DNA of 64,000 nucleotides from CAYJFQ01 sp964369955 (GCA_964369955.1 CAYJFQ010000003.1:40450-104449); one strand, 5' to 3'; counted from the first letter of the stretch, positions 33,122 through 43,200 are shown. Numbers and translations: made by a program. Notes: generated from the letters alone by a model not told the origin.

Positions 33122-34545
33122 TGAAGAAATATTTAAGAAAAATACTAATAGGCTTATTTTCTTTTGGTTTACTATTTTCATTAAGTAGACCTTTTGAGAT
33201 TGGGGCTGTAGACTTTGAGGCAGAAGAAGATTACTATTATGAACTATGTTCAAAACCAGTTAGTAGTAGTGAAGAGAAGGCCGTTTGTAAAGAATTCCAA
33301 ACTTATCTTTCAGATAAGGCAAATGATATCTTCGGTGACTTGGCTGATTTAAATACTGACATCAATGAAATCCAAAAAGATTTGGATAAATATTTAGATG
33401 AAGCCTCAAAATATAGCCAACAAATTGATACTATTCAAAGCGAAGTCAATAAGATTAATAAAAGCATCGAAGATGTAAACTTAAACATCACAACTCTAGA
33501 AAATAGAATCATTATTCGTCAAGATAATATTGACACTTTAAACCTGGCAATCACTACAAGAATGGCAAGTATGCAAGGTGTCTCTAATTTAAATGGTTAT
33601 ATCGACTTTATTTTTGGGGCTGAAAACTTTGGAGATTTTATTCGTCGAGTTGAAGGTATAAAAGACATTACTGAATATGATAATGAACAGATTAGAAAAT
33701 TAGAAGAAGAAGTAAAAGCTCTTAATGAAGACAAAGATAGCCTTTTAAGCCAAAAGACATTCCTGGAAGCACAAAGAAAAACTTTAAGTACTAATATGGA
33801 CTCATTAAACATTTTGAAAGCTGAAGTAGATAAGATAGTTGTTGAGTATCGTAAAAAAGAAGGTGAACTTGAGGAACAGAGATCCTCAATCGCTGGAGAT
33901 TTAGATGAGATTAAAGATTCGCTAAATGATGTTAGTGATGCCTTAGGAACTGTAGCACCATCTCCTGGTTGGATTTATCCAGTTAAAGGGAACTTTAGAG
34001 TTAGTGAGACTGTTTGGTTTTATTCAAGTGGTGGTTATCACATTGGTGTTGATCTCGCGATTCCGATGGGAAGTAAGTTAGTTGCGCCAGCCAATGGTGT
34101 AATAGTCTTTGTTTCCGATAGATGTTCAAGTGATGGATATTTCTGCAGTAGTTGTGGATGGCCTGGTTTATCAGGTGGTGGCAATCAAGTTGCGATGATT
34201 ATGCAGATAGGCGAAGATGTTTATTATGCTTTAAATATGCATTTAAAGAAGGGTGTAAGTGATATTGTATCAGTTGGGGATATCGTCAATCAAGGTGATT
34301 TAATTGGATATGTTGGCGATAGTGGTTGTTCAACTGGTCCACATTTACATCATGAATTAATTTATTTAGGTAAAAATAATTTTACGGAGATGGTTAATAA
34401 ATTTAAAAATTCTGGAGACTTAAGCATGGGAACTGGAAGAGGGGGAACTGCTTATAGTAAGCGTTGTGAAGTGAAGAGTGCTCCTTGCAAAGCCAATCCA
34501 AACACAATCTACAACATTAAGCGTAATGGTAGGTACACAGGCTAA
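33121..34545 (+). CDS. FtsEX-linked coiled-coil M23 peptidoglycan hydrolase (EnvC/PcsB role)
   Basis: 474 residues. A signal peptide (about 1-28) is followed by long coiled coil (about 70-280), like EnvC/PcsB/CwlO activators that bind FtsX. The M23 zinc endopeptidase domain (about 300-425) keeps its ligands: YHIGVDLA (H-x3-D), LNMHLKKG and PHLHHELI. Eight cysteines in the mature protein are unusual for an exported Firmicute protein: two after the signal, three in an insert (RCSSDGYFCSSC), one in GDSGCSTGPH and two at the C-terminus. A disulfide-stabilised fold is possible. Overlaps ftsX by one base. Confidence 0.92.
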   Translation: MKKYLRKILIGLFSFGLLFSLSRPFEIGAVDFEAEEDYYYELCSKPVSSSEEKAVCKEFQTYLSDKANDIFGDLADLNTDINEIQKDLDKYLDEASKYSQQIDTIQSEVNKINKSIEDVNLNITTLENRIIIRQDNIDTLNLAITTRMASMQGVSNLNGYIDFIFGAENFGDFIRRVEGIKDITEYDNEQIRKLEEEVKALNEDKDSLLSQKTFLEAQRKTLSTNMDSLNILKAEVDKIVVEYRKKEGELEEQRSSIAGDLDEIKDSLNDVSDALGTVAPSPGWIYPVKGNFRVSETVWFYSSGGYHIGVDLAIPMGSKLVAPANGVIVFVSDRCSSDGYFCSSCGWPGLSGGGNQVAMIMQIGEDVYYALNMHLKKGVSDIVSVGDIVNQGDLIGYVGDSGCSTGPHLHHELIYLGKNNFTEMVNKFKNSGDLSMGTGRGGTAYSKRCEVKSAPCKANPNTIYNIKRNGRYTG

Positions 34546-34548
34546 ATC

Positions 34549-34577
34549 AAAACGGTATTAATAATACCGTTTTTTAT
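34549..34577 (+). terminator. terminator after the FtsEX-hydrolase unit
   Basis: AAAACGGTATTA (34549-34560) pairs with TAATACCGTTTT (34562-34573), followed by T residues. Confidence 0.88.
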
Positions 34578-34601
34578 TGTAAAATAATAGTGAGGTATTT
34601 T

Positions 34602-36011
34602 ATGAAAAATTTAAAGATAAAAAATGTATTAATATTTGTAAGTTCAGTTTTATTGTTTGTAGGTGGCTGGTATACGCATTCTAGTATTTTTCCTAGTTCT
34701 TATACTAATGATGAATTCGCAAAGTTAACTAAACTTCATGAAGTTTTAAATGATAAATGGTATTATGCAGGAACTGATGTAGAGTTGTCAGATAGATTAA
34801 TTGAACAAGCAATGGTGGGTATGAGTACTAATGATTTTGACCCGCACACTGTTTATTTTACTAAGGAAGAGTTAGAGTCTTTTGAGTTGGGCGTTGATCA
34901 AACTTATGTTGGAATTGGGATTGAAATGCAGGCATTCAGTCCATACCCAGTTATTAGTGATGTATTTGAGGATTCTCCTGCGCAGAAAGCAGGTTTAGAA
35001 GTTGGTGACTATTTAGTAGCTGGTGACGGAGTTGACTTTACGGATATGAGTTTTGATGAAATTCGTGAAATTATCTTAGGTGAAGAGGGTAGTGATGTAG
35101 TTATTACTTATCAACGTAATGGTGTTAAAAAAGATGTAACTGTCACAAGAGCTAGTATTTCTAATACAGTTATTGATTCTGTGGTTGATGACAATATTGG
35201 AGTTATCAGAATTACTACTTTTGGTTCTTATACACCTAATGAATTGGTTGCTGTTTTAGATAATTTTGAGAAAGAGGGAATTACCGAAATTATTATTGAC
35301 TTAAGAAATAATGGTGGTGGTTATTTAGATGCGGTTGTAAAAATGACTGACTTATTCTTAGAAAAAGATGATGTTATCTTTAAACAAGTTTATGGTAATG
35401 GTGAAGAGGTCGAATATAAAGCGACTGATTTTAAATATGATAGTTTTATGGATGTGATAATTTTAGTTAATGAAAATACCGCTAGTGCTTCTGAGGTGTT
35501 TGCATCCGCTTTACAAGACCACGGAGTGGCTACTGTAGTGGGTGATCAAACTTATGGCAAGGGTACTAGTCAAACAACATATGCCTTTGCGGATGGTAGT
35601 GCTTTAAAATATACTCAAACTCAATGGTTTAGATCTAGTGGTGGTGGGATTGATGGTGTGGGAGTTATTCCTGATTACCAAGTGTCATTACCAGAATTTA
35701 TTACTACTCCAGGTGTTAATGTCGAAGAAGATTTTAAGGTCGAACATGATGAGGTTAATGTTGAGATTGTGAGCTATATTCAAAAAGGTCTTAATTTCCT
35801 AGGTTATCCAGTTGATCGTGAAGATGGTTATTTTTCTGATTCTACATTGAAGGCTCTTAATGGTTATCAAGCTGATTATAACTTAGAGGTGACAAGTTAT
35901 ATTGATAATGAGGTTTATTCTCAGTTCTATTCTGATTGCGCTCGTTACTATGTTGAGAATATTGAGGAGTTAGATTCTCAGTTAAATAAAGGAATCGCGT
36001 TATTGTCATGA
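34602..36011 (+). CDS. S41 family C-terminal processing peptidase (CtpA-like)
   Basis: 469 residues from ATG 34602; GTG 34590 belongs to the GTGAGG ribosome binding site. One N-terminal membrane anchor, a PDZ domain (about 95-180; ISDVFEDSPAQKAGLEVGDYL), the S41 protease domain with Ser in NENTASASEVFASALQDHG and Lys in DQTYGKGTSQTT, and a C-terminal peptidoglycan-binding repeat (VSYIQKGLNFLGYPVDRED). This matches CtpA/CtpB-type proteases that act on secreted or membrane substrates outside the cell. Stop overlaps the uvrB start (ATGA). Confidence 0.93.
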   Translation: MKNLKIKNVLIFVSSVLLFVGGWYTHSSIFPSSYTNDEFAKLTKLHEVLNDKWYYAGTDVELSDRLIEQAMVGMSTNDFDPHTVYFTKEELESFELGVDQTYVGIGIEMQAFSPYPVISDVFEDSPAQKAGLEVGDYLVAGDGVDFTDMSFDEIREIILGEEGSDVVITYQRNGVKKDVTVTRASISNTVIDSVVDDNIGVIRITTFGSYTPNELVAVLDNFEKEGITEIIIDLRNNGGGYLDAVVKMTDLFLEKDDVIFKQVYGNGEEVEYKATDFKYDSFMDVIILVNENTASASEVFASALQDHGVATVVGDQTYGKGTSQTTYAFADGSALKYTQTQWFRSSGGGIDGVGVIPDYQVSLPEFITTPGVNVEEDFKVEHDEVNVEIVSYIQKGLNFLGYPVDREDGYFSDSTLKALNGYQADYNLEVTSYIDNEVYSQFYSDCARYYVENIEELDSQLNKGIALLS

Positions 36012-37981
36012 ATAAATTTCAACTAGATTCACCCTTTCTACCAAATGGAGATCAACCAAAGGCGATTGCCCAATTAGTAGATGGGTTAAATAATAATAAA
36101 AAACACCAAGTCTTGTTAGGAGCCACTGGTACTGGCAAGACTTTCACAATAGCCAATGTCATAGCTAAAGTTAATAAACCGACTTTAGTTTTTGTGCATA
36201 ATAAGACTTTGGCCGGGCAATTATATGGAGAATTTAAAGAGTTGTTCCCAAACAATAAAGTAGAGTATTTTGTCTCAAACTTTGACTACTACCAACCAGA
36301 AGCTTATATTGCCAAGAGTGATACTTTTATTGAAAAAACAGCCATGATTAATGAAGAGTTAGATATGTTAAGAATGGCAGCTTTAAACGCAGTGCTAGAG
36401 AGAAGAGACACAATCATTGTGGCTTCAGTCGCATGTATCTATGCAAGTAGTAATCCTGAATTCTATAAGGACATGTTTTTTACCATCAGAGTTAATCAAG
36501 TAATTAGTCGAAATGAATTATTAATGAAGTTAGTTGAAAGACAGTATTTTAGAAATGACACTGATCAAAAAAGAGGAACTTTTAGAGTTAAGGGCGATGT
36601 TGTTGAGGTGGCTTTAGGACATACTGATGAATATCTTTTAAGAATTGAGATGTTTGACGATTTAATTGAGCGAATTCTTGAAGTTCATCCATTAACTTAT
36701 GCAGTGTTAAATGCTTATGATGTTTATAATATTTTTCCTGCTGAAGAGTATGCACGAGACAAAGAACAAATGATCGAGGCTTGTAAAGTAATAGAAGCTG
36801 AATTGATTGAACGTTTAGCTTACTTTGAGGCTGAGAATAAATTGGTTGAGAAGCAAAGACTCGAACAAAGAACTCTTGAAGATATCGATGCCTTAAGAGA
36901 GTTAGGGTTTTGTCGAGGGATCGAAAATTATTCTCAACACATAGATGGACGCCCCGCTGAACAAAGACCATGGAATCTTTTTGATTACTTTCCTAAAGAT
37001 TTTTTACTTGTAGTGGATGAGTCTCATGTCTCAGTTCCTCAGGTTAGGGGGATGTATAATGGTGATCGTTCAAGAAAAGAAACCCTTGTTAAGTATGGTT
37101 TTAGATTACCATCAGCCCTCAATAATCGTCCAATGCAGTTTGAGGAATTTGAGGAAGTTGTTAATCAAGTTATCTATGTTTCCGCAACTCCAGGTAATTA
37201 TGAGCTTGAGAAGGTTAATAATGAAGTTGTTCAACAGATCATTCGTCCAACAGGGCTGTTAGATCCAGTTATTTCAGTACGACCAACAAAAGGTCAAATA
37301 GATGATATCATCTTTGAGTTAGACCAAAGAATTGCCAAGAAACAACGTGTTTTAATTACTACATTAACTGTCAGAATGGCTGAAGATTTAAATGAACATC
37401 TTTTAAAGATGAACTATAAAGTAGCGTTCTTACACCATGAAGTTAAAACTCTACAAAGAACTGAAGTAATTCATGACTTAAGAATAGGTAAGTATGATAT
37501 CTTAATAGGAATCAATCTTTTAAGAGAAGGATTAGATATCCCGGAGGTTTCATTAGTAATAATTTTAGATGCTGATAAGGAAGGGTTCTTAAGATCGCAG
37601 AGATCGCTAATCCAAACTATTGGTCGTGCTGCTCGTAATAGTGAGGGCCAGGTAATTATGTATGCCGATAAAATGACTGACTCGATGGATGCCGCAATTA
37701 AAGAAACGCAAAGAAGACGTGAAATCCAAGAGGCTTACAATTTAGAGCACAATATCATTCCAAAAACCATCATTAAAGAGGTGCGTGATGTAATTTCAGG
37801 AAAAGAAACTAAGGAACAATACAAACGTTACTTAAACAAGAAAGGTAAGAAAATTAAATCAGCTGATAGAGAAGATCTTTTAATTTCTCTAGAAAAAGAG
37901 ATGAAAGAAGCCGCAAGAGTATTAGACTTTGAGAAAGCAGCTTCACTTCGCGATATGATTTATGAACTAAAAAGTGAATAA
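36008..37981 (+). CDS. uvrB: excinuclease ABC subunit B
   Basis: 657 residues, full length. Walker A GATGTGKTFTIANV near residue 38, the beta-hairpin YFVSNFDYYQPEAYI that clamps damaged DNA, the DEAD-box-like VVDESHV, helicase motif VI QTIGRAARN and a C-terminal UVR domain (EKEMKEAARVLDFEKAASLRD) that contacts UvrC. UvrB verifies lesions in nucleotide excision repair with UvrA (next gene). uvrC is not in this window. Its ATG overlaps the S41 stop. Confidence 0.97.
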   Translation: MNKFQLDSPFLPNGDQPKAIAQLVDGLNNNKKHQVLLGATGTGKTFTIANVIAKVNKPTLVFVHNKTLAGQLYGEFKELFPNNKVEYFVSNFDYYQPEAYIAKSDTFIEKTAMINEELDMLRMAALNAVLERRDTIIVASVACIYASSNPEFYKDMFFTIRVNQVISRNELLMKLVERQYFRNDTDQKRGTFRVKGDVVEVALGHTDEYLLRIEMFDDLIERILEVHPLTYAVLNAYDVYNIFPAEEYARDKEQMIEACKVIEAELIERLAYFEAENKLVEKQRLEQRTLEDIDALRELGFCRGIENYSQHIDGRPAEQRPWNLFDYFPKDFLLVVDESHVSVPQVRGMYNGDRSRKETLVKYGFRLPSALNNRPMQFEEFEEVVNQVIYVSATPGNYELEKVNNEVVQQIIRPTGLLDPVISVRPTKGQIDDIIFELDQRIAKKQRVLITTLTVRMAEDLNEHLLKMNYKVAFLHHEVKTLQRTEVIHDLRIGKYDILIGINLLREGLDIPEVSLVIILDADKEGFLRSQRSLIQTIGRAARNSEGQVIMYADKMTDSMDAAIKETQRRREIQEAYNLEHNIIPKTIIKEVRDVISGKETKEQYKRYLNKKGKKIKSADREDLLISLEKEMKEAARVLDFEKAASLRDMIYELKSE

Positions 37982-37982
37982 G

Positions 37983-40814
37983 ATGAATAATGAAAATATT
38001 GTAATAAAAGGTGCGAGAGAAAATAACTTAAAAAATATTGATATTACCCTTCCAAGAAATAAATTAATCGTAATGACCGGAGTTAGTGGGAGTGGTAAAA
38101 CTTCACTGGCCTTTGATACGATTTATGCTGAAGGACAGAGAAGATATGTTGAGTCTTTAAGTGCCTATGCTCGCCAGTTTTTAGGCAATAGTGAGAAGCC
38201 AGATGTTGATTCTATTGAGGGTTTATCACCGGCAATTTCTATTGATCAAAAAACAACGAGCAACAATCCTCGCTCTACTGTCGGAACAGCAACTGAAATT
38301 TATGACTACTTACGTTTGTTATATGGGAGAGTAGGAATTCCATACTGTCCGATTCATGGTCAAGAAATTAAAGGACAAACAATTAAGAGTATGGTTGAGA
38401 GGGTTTTAGAAATACCAGAAGGCAAGAGACTTTTAATCTTATCGCCAATTGTCAAAAACCAAAAAGGCACCTTTAAAGATGTTTTGGAAAATCTTAAGAA
38501 ACAAGGCTTCACAAGAGTCGAAGTTGATGGAGATACCTTGTTGTTAGAAGATAAGATAACTTTAGAGAAAAATAAAAAGCATAATATCAATGTCATAGTC
38601 GACCGTCTAGTTAAAAAAGATGACCAAACTTTTAAGTCAAGAATTCATGATTCTTTAGAGTCTGCTTTGAAGGAAAGTGGCGGACTAGCAATTGTTAAAA
38701 CTGACAGCGAGGAAGTACTTTTTTCAAGCAATTATTCTTGCCCTATTTGTGGGTTCTCAGTTCCAACTATTGAGCCTCGTCTTTTCTCGTTTAATAACCC
38801 ATTAGGTGCCTGTCACAGTTGTAATGGCCTAGGAATTGTTCAAAGTGTAGATTTAGATTATTTAGTGCCAGATCATGATAAATCAATTTTGCAAGGAGCA
38901 ATTATTTATTACAAAAATATTGTTAATTCTGAAAATATTGAGTGGCAAACTTTTAAAAAGTTATGTGATGAATATGATGTTGATATCGGCCTACCTTTTA
39001 AAGAGTTAAGTAGCTATCAAAAGGAGCGTTTATTTTATGGTAGTGATGTACCGATTGCGTATACTATTCAATCTCGCTCAGGAAATGTTTTTCAGAAGTA
39101 TGACTTTATTGAGGGGGTTGCGGCTTTAATTGAGAGACGATATCGTGAAACCACTTCTTCTGGTTCTCGTGATTGGTACCAAACATTTTTAGCAGATAGT
39201 GTGTGTCCTAGTTGTTTGGGTAAGAGATTAAATGAAACAGCTTTGGCAGTTAAAGTTGGAGGAATTGATATTTCTGAGTTTACTGCTTTCAATGTTGAGA
39301 AAGCGATTGGATGGATGAATAATCTAGAGCTAAGTGTAACTGCTAAAGAGATCGCAAAGCTTGTTAATAAAGAGATTATAGAGCGCTTAACATTTTTAAG
39401 AGATGTCGGCTTAGAGTACTTAACTTTAAATCGAATTGCTGGTTCACTTTCGGGTGGAGAAGCTCAAAGAATTAGATTAGCCACTCAAATCGGATCACAT
39501 CTTTCTGGGGTTTTATATGTCTTAGATGAGCCTTCAATTGGTTTACACCAAAAAGATAATGCCAAATTAATTAATACCTTACTTAGTATGCGTGATTTAG
39601 GAAATTCTTTGATTGTTGTTGAGCATGATGAAGAGACGATGATGGCTTGTGATTGGTTAGTAGATATTGGGCCTAAGGCAGGAGAACTTGGTGGCGAAGT
39701 TGTAGCTAACGGAACATTAGAAGATGTTTTAAAAGTTGAAGACTCAATCACTGCTCAATATTTAAGTGGGCGTAAAAAAATAGAACTACCAAGCGAGTAT
39801 CGTAAACAAACAAAAGAATATCTTGAAGTGAAGGGCGCAACTGCTAATAACTTAAAAAACATTAATGTTAAGTTCCCCTTACATAATTTTGTTTGTGTGA
39901 CTGGGGTTAGTGGTAGCGGAAAATCGACATTAGTGAATGAAATTTTAGGGAAAGCTATTCTTCATAATTTAGGTCGCCTGAAATCTAAGCCTTTAGAACA
40001 TAAATCAATCAAAGGATTAGAACTGTTGGATAAGTTAGTAATTATTGACCAAAATCCAATTGGGCGTACACCGCGATCAAATCCTGCGACTTATACAGGA
40101 GTATTTGACGATATTCGTGATTTATTTGCGTCTACTCCTGCCGCAAAAGTTAGAGGGTATGATAAAGGTCGTTTCTCTTTCAATGTACGTGGCGGACGTT
40201 GTGAAGCTTGTCAGGGTGATGGTGTTAAAAAGATCTCAATGCATTTTTTACCAGATGTTTATGTTAAGTGTGAAGAGTGTGGCGGAAAAAGATATAATGA
40301 AGAAACTCTACAAATTGAATATAAGGGCAAAAATATCTATGATGTCTTAGAAATGAGCGTTGATGAGGCAGTTAAGTTCTTTGCGCCACTACACAAGATT
40401 GCTTCTAAGATCCAAGTTGTTCAAGATGTAGGGTTAGGATATGTAAAACTTGGGCAGAACGCAGTCACTTTATCAGGTGGTGAAGCACAGAGAGTTAAAT
40501 TAGGATATGAGCTTCAAAAGAAAGCTACTGGTAAAACATTATACATTTTAGATGAACCAACAACAGGTTTACACAGTGATGATGTCAAAAAACTAATCAA
40601 GGTTCTTCAAAGAATTGTTGACCAAGGAGATAGTATTTTGGTTATCGAGCATAACCTCGATGTTATTAAATCGGCTGACTATATAATTGATTTAGGGCCA
40701 GGTGGAGGAGATAAAGGTGGCAATATCGTTGCTTGTGGTAGTGTATTTGATATAATTGAAGAAGAAAATAGTTACACTGGACAGTATTTAAAACCATTGT
40801 TAGAAAGAGGGTAA
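37983..40814 (+). CDS. uvrA: excinuclease ABC subunit A
   Basis: 943 residues from ATG 37983; an in-frame GTG nine bases earlier is possible. Two ABC ATPase halves (GVSGSGKTSLAFDTIYAEGQ near 30; GVSGSGKSTLVNEIL near 640), each with signature LSGGEAQR, and zinc sites CPICGFSVPTIEP...CHSC and CEACQGDG...CEEC. UvrA scans DNA for lesions and loads UvrB. The order uvrB-uvrA-hprK-lgt is conserved in Firmicutes. No strong ribosome binding site, so coupling to uvrB (one base gap) is likely. Confidence 0.97.
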   Translation: MNNENIVIKGARENNLKNIDITLPRNKLIVMTGVSGSGKTSLAFDTIYAEGQRRYVESLSAYARQFLGNSEKPDVDSIEGLSPAISIDQKTTSNNPRSTVGTATEIYDYLRLLYGRVGIPYCPIHGQEIKGQTIKSMVERVLEIPEGKRLLILSPIVKNQKGTFKDVLENLKKQGFTRVEVDGDTLLLEDKITLEKNKKHNINVIVDRLVKKDDQTFKSRIHDSLESALKESGGLAIVKTDSEEVLFSSNYSCPICGFSVPTIEPRLFSFNNPLGACHSCNGLGIVQSVDLDYLVPDHDKSILQGAIIYYKNIVNSENIEWQTFKKLCDEYDVDIGLPFKELSSYQKERLFYGSDVPIAYTIQSRSGNVFQKYDFIEGVAALIERRYRETTSSGSRDWYQTFLADSVCPSCLGKRLNETALAVKVGGIDISEFTAFNVEKAIGWMNNLELSVTAKEIAKLVNKEIIERLTFLRDVGLEYLTLNRIAGSLSGGEAQRIRLATQIGSHLSGVLYVLDEPSIGLHQKDNAKLINTLLSMRDLGNSLIVVEHDEETMMACDWLVDIGPKAGELGGEVVANGTLEDVLKVEDSITAQYLSGRKKIELPSEYRKQTKEYLEVKGATANNLKNINVKFPLHNFVCVTGVSGSGKSTLVNEILGKAILHNLGRLKSKPLEHKSIKGLELLDKLVIIDQNPIGRTPRSNPATYTGVFDDIRDLFASTPAAKVRGYDKGRFSFNVRGGRCEACQGDGVKKISMHFLPDVYVKCEECGGKRYNEETLQIEYKGKNIYDVLEMSVDEAVKFFAPLHKIASKIQVVQDVGLGYVKLGQNAVTLSGGEAQRVKLGYELQKKATGKTLYILDEPTTGLHSDDVKKLIKVLQRIVDQGDSILVIEHNLDVIKSADYIIDLGPGGGDKGGNIVACGSVFDIIEEENSYTGQYLKPLLERG

Positions 40815-40816
40815 AC

Positions 40817-41746
40817 GTGGAAGAAAAAGCTGTAATGTTACACAATTTAGTTGAGAGTCTTCATCTTCACCAAATAACGGGTGACCAAGAATCATTAAAA
40901 AGATGGATTGTCACTCCTGATGTCAATCGACCAGGATTAGAATTGACAGGCTATTACTTAGAAAGTGAAATGAAAAGAGTTAATATCCTAGGAAATAAAG
41001 AATTAAGTTATATTGAGACTTTGGATGAAGAAACTCAAAGAGAGAGATTTGAGCTTATCACAGACGCCTTTACACCTTGTATCATTATTTCTTCAAATCG
41101 TCATTGTCCTAATGTCTTAAGAGAAATTGCTGCTAATAAGAACTTCCCAATCTTTTCTTCGATGTTGAAGTCATCGATACTGTTAGTAGATATTGTTGGG
41201 TACTTAGACAAGTACTTAGCACCTACAACTAATCTTCATGGATGTTTGTTAAGTATTCATGGGCGTGGCGTTCTGATTATGGGAGAAAGTGGAGTTGGTA
41301 AGAGTGAAATTACTCTTGAGTTAATCCGTAAAGGTCATGTTATGATTGCTGATGATGCAGTTAATGCCTCAAGGATTCAAAATAGAATCTTAGGCAGTGC
41401 ACCTGAGTTATTGTATGGTATGTTAGAAATTAGAGGTATTGGGGTTATCGATGCAATTAAAATGTACGGAGCTTCTTCGGTAATGCCGGAGATTTATATT
41501 GATTGTGCAATTTCTTTAGAGAGAATTGAGAATAAAGATTTCCAAAGGATTCCTCTTGAGGAACAGCACTATATTCAATTTTTAGGAGTTGATATACCTA
41601 AAATAATTGTCCCAGTTCGTGAGGGCCGTTCAACTGCGACAATTATTGAAAGTGCTGTCACAAACTTCAATCTTAATGAAATGGGGTTTAATAGCAATAT
41701 CGAGTTTGACCAAAGAGTTAAAGACTATATAAGGAGGAATAACTAA
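40817..41746 (+). CDS. hprK: HPr kinase/phosphorylase
   Basis: 309 residues starting at GTG 40817, with AGAAAGAGGG at proper distance. The P-loop GESGVGKSEITLELIRKGH is near residue 155 and the signature LEIRGIGVIDAIKMYG follows. HprK phosphorylates HPr on Ser46 when glycolytic intermediates are high and removes the phosphate with release of pyrophosphate. This is the master switch for catabolite repression in Firmicutes and links to the PTS at 57964. Its stop overlaps the lgt fusion start. Confidence 0.96.
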   Translation: MEEKAVMLHNLVESLHLHQITGDQESLKRWIVTPDVNRPGLELTGYYLESEMKRVNILGNKELSYIETLDEETQRERFELITDAFTPCIIISSNRHCPNVLREIAANKNFPIFSSMLKSSILLVDIVGYLDKYLAPTTNLHGCLLSIHGRGVLIMGESGVGKSEITLELIRKGHVMIADDAVNASRIQNRILGSAPELLYGMLEIRGIGVIDAIKMYGASSVMPEIYIDCAISLERIENKDFQRIPLEEQHYIQFLGVDIPKIIVPVREGRSTATIIESAVTNFNLNEMGFNSNIEFDQRVKDYIRRNN

Positions 41747-43200
41747 TGGAGTTTTTTCCAAGTTTCAGTGTATTTGTCAGAATAGGAAATATTGAAATTG
41801 TATGGTATGCGATCACAATGTTAACAGGGTTCTTTACAATGTATTTTGTAGCTGGCTATGATTTAAAAATTAAGGGTTATAAAGAAGATTTTTTAGATGA
41901 TTTATTTTTGATGTGTGTTATCACAGGATTAATAGGAGCGCGTCTATGGTATGTTTTATTCTATCCAGATATCAGTGTTTATTTAAATGACCCGTTGCGT
42001 ATTTTTAAGATATGGGAAGGCGGATTAGCAATCCAAGGCGCAATTGTCGGAGCTTGCCTATATACTTTCTTTTTACATAAGAAAAAGAAATTTGATTTTT
42101 TAAGAATACTGGATAGTGCGATACCAGTAACTTTAATTGCACAAGCTATTGGGCGTTGGGGTAACTTCTTTAACCAAGAGGCTTATGGCCCTGTGGTTAG
42201 CGAATCTTATTTTAATTATTATCCAGAGTTTATTAAACAAGGAATGTTTATTGACGGGGCTTATCGTATGCCGATGTTTTTATTAGAAGCTACTTTTAAT
42301 GTTGTGGCTTACATTTTAATTTATACAGTTATTAAGAAGTATTGGATTAAAAAGCGTGGGGATTATACTTATTGGTTTTTGATTGCTAGTGGTGTAATTA
42401 GATTTTATATCGAGATTTTTAGAACTGATAGTTTAATGTTTATGGGCTTAAAAAGTGCTCAATTAACTTCATTAATTTTCATTATGATTGGTTTATTAGG
42501 ATTATTTGGGGTATATAATAAACTATTTAAAAAAGTAAAACCTATCTTAGTTTTTGATTTAGATGGAACTATTGTCAATACTAGACCAATAATTAAAGAA
42601 ACTTATGATACTTTGTTAAAGAAGTATGGTAAGGAAAGTTTAACTGATCAACAGATGGATGAATTATTTGGGCCAGCTTTAGAAATAGGGATGAAGAAAT
42701 ATTTTCCAGAGATTGAGTTAAATGAAATAATCAAAGAGTATCGTGAATTAAACAAAAAAGTAATGAAGAAAAAATTGGAGCCAATTGAAGGAGTGGTTGA
42801 GACATTAAACAACCTTAAACAACAAGGCTATGATCTTGCGATTTTCTCAAACAAAGACCATCAGGCAATTGGGGCAACTTTAGAAATTTGTAAGTTAACT
42901 GATATCTTTAAGACTTATGTCGGTATTGACGATGTGACTACTGCAAAACCTAATTCAGAAGGATTGAGATTAATCTGTCAAAATTTAAATCGTGGCTTTG
43001 ATAGTATGGTTTATATTGGTGATAGTGTTGATGATGTAAATTGTGGTAAGAATATTGGAGCTTATACAGTGGCTTTTTTAGAGAGTGAAGAGCGTTTAGA
43101 AAAACTAAGTGCTGCTAAGCCTAATCAGATAATTAGGAATTACCAAGAATTAGAAGAGATTCTAAAAGGAGATCATTCATGGACAATAGATATGATGTAA
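41746..43200 (+). CDS. lgt: fusion of prolipoprotein diacylglyceryl transferase (Lgt) and HAD phosphatase (PpaX-like)
   Basis: 484 residues in one uninterrupted frame. Residues 1-260 are Lgt, an integral membrane enzyme that adds diacylglyceryl to prolipoprotein Cys: GARLWYVLFYP, EGGLAIQGAIVGA, GRWGNFFNQEAYGPVV and the RFYIEIFRTDS helix are family blocks. From about 266 a HAD phosphatase begins: VFDLDGTIVNT, with cap domain, IFSNKDHQ, TAKPNSEG and IGDSVDDVNCGKN motifs. In Bacillus the order is hprK-lgt-(yvoD)-ppaX, and PpaX removes pyrophosphate released by HprK; here the phosphatase is fused to the membrane protein. The HAD part should face the cytosol. No sign of frameshift. Confidence 0.93.
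   Translation: MEFFPSFSVFVRIGNIEIVWYAITMLTGFFTMYFVAGYDLKIKGYKEDFLDDLFLMCVITGLIGARLWYVLFYPDISVYLNDPLRIFKIWEGGLAIQGAIVGACLYTFFLHKKKKFDFLRILDSAIPVTLIAQAIGRWGNFFNQEAYGPVVSESYFNYYPEFIKQGMFIDGAYRMPMFLLEATFNVVAYILIYTVIKKYWIKKRGDYTYWFLIASGVIRFYIEIFRTDSLMFMGLKSAQLTSLIFIMIGLLGLFGVYNKLFKKVKPILVFDLDGTIVNTRPIIKETYDTLLKKYGKESLTDQQMDELFGPALEIGMKKYFPEIELNEIIKEYRELNKKVMKKKLEPIEGVVETLNNLKQQGYDLAIFSNKDHQAIGATLEICKLTDIFKTYVGIDDVTTAKPNSEGLRLICQNLNRGFDSMVYIGDSVDDVNCGKNIGAYTVAFLESEERLEKLSAAKPNQIIRNYQELEEILKGDHSWTIDMM

Noticed and set aside
34590..34601. GTG start for the S41 peptidase
   Set aside because: GTGAGG is the ribosome binding site for ATG 34602; the same applies to ftsX (GTG 32219 versus ATG 32231).
36008..36011. 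Mollicute-type code with TGA as Trp
   Set aside because: TGA ends several genes (S41 peptidase, rapZ, GyrI-like, the PAS-hydrogenase) at plausible lengths and overlaps the next ATG.
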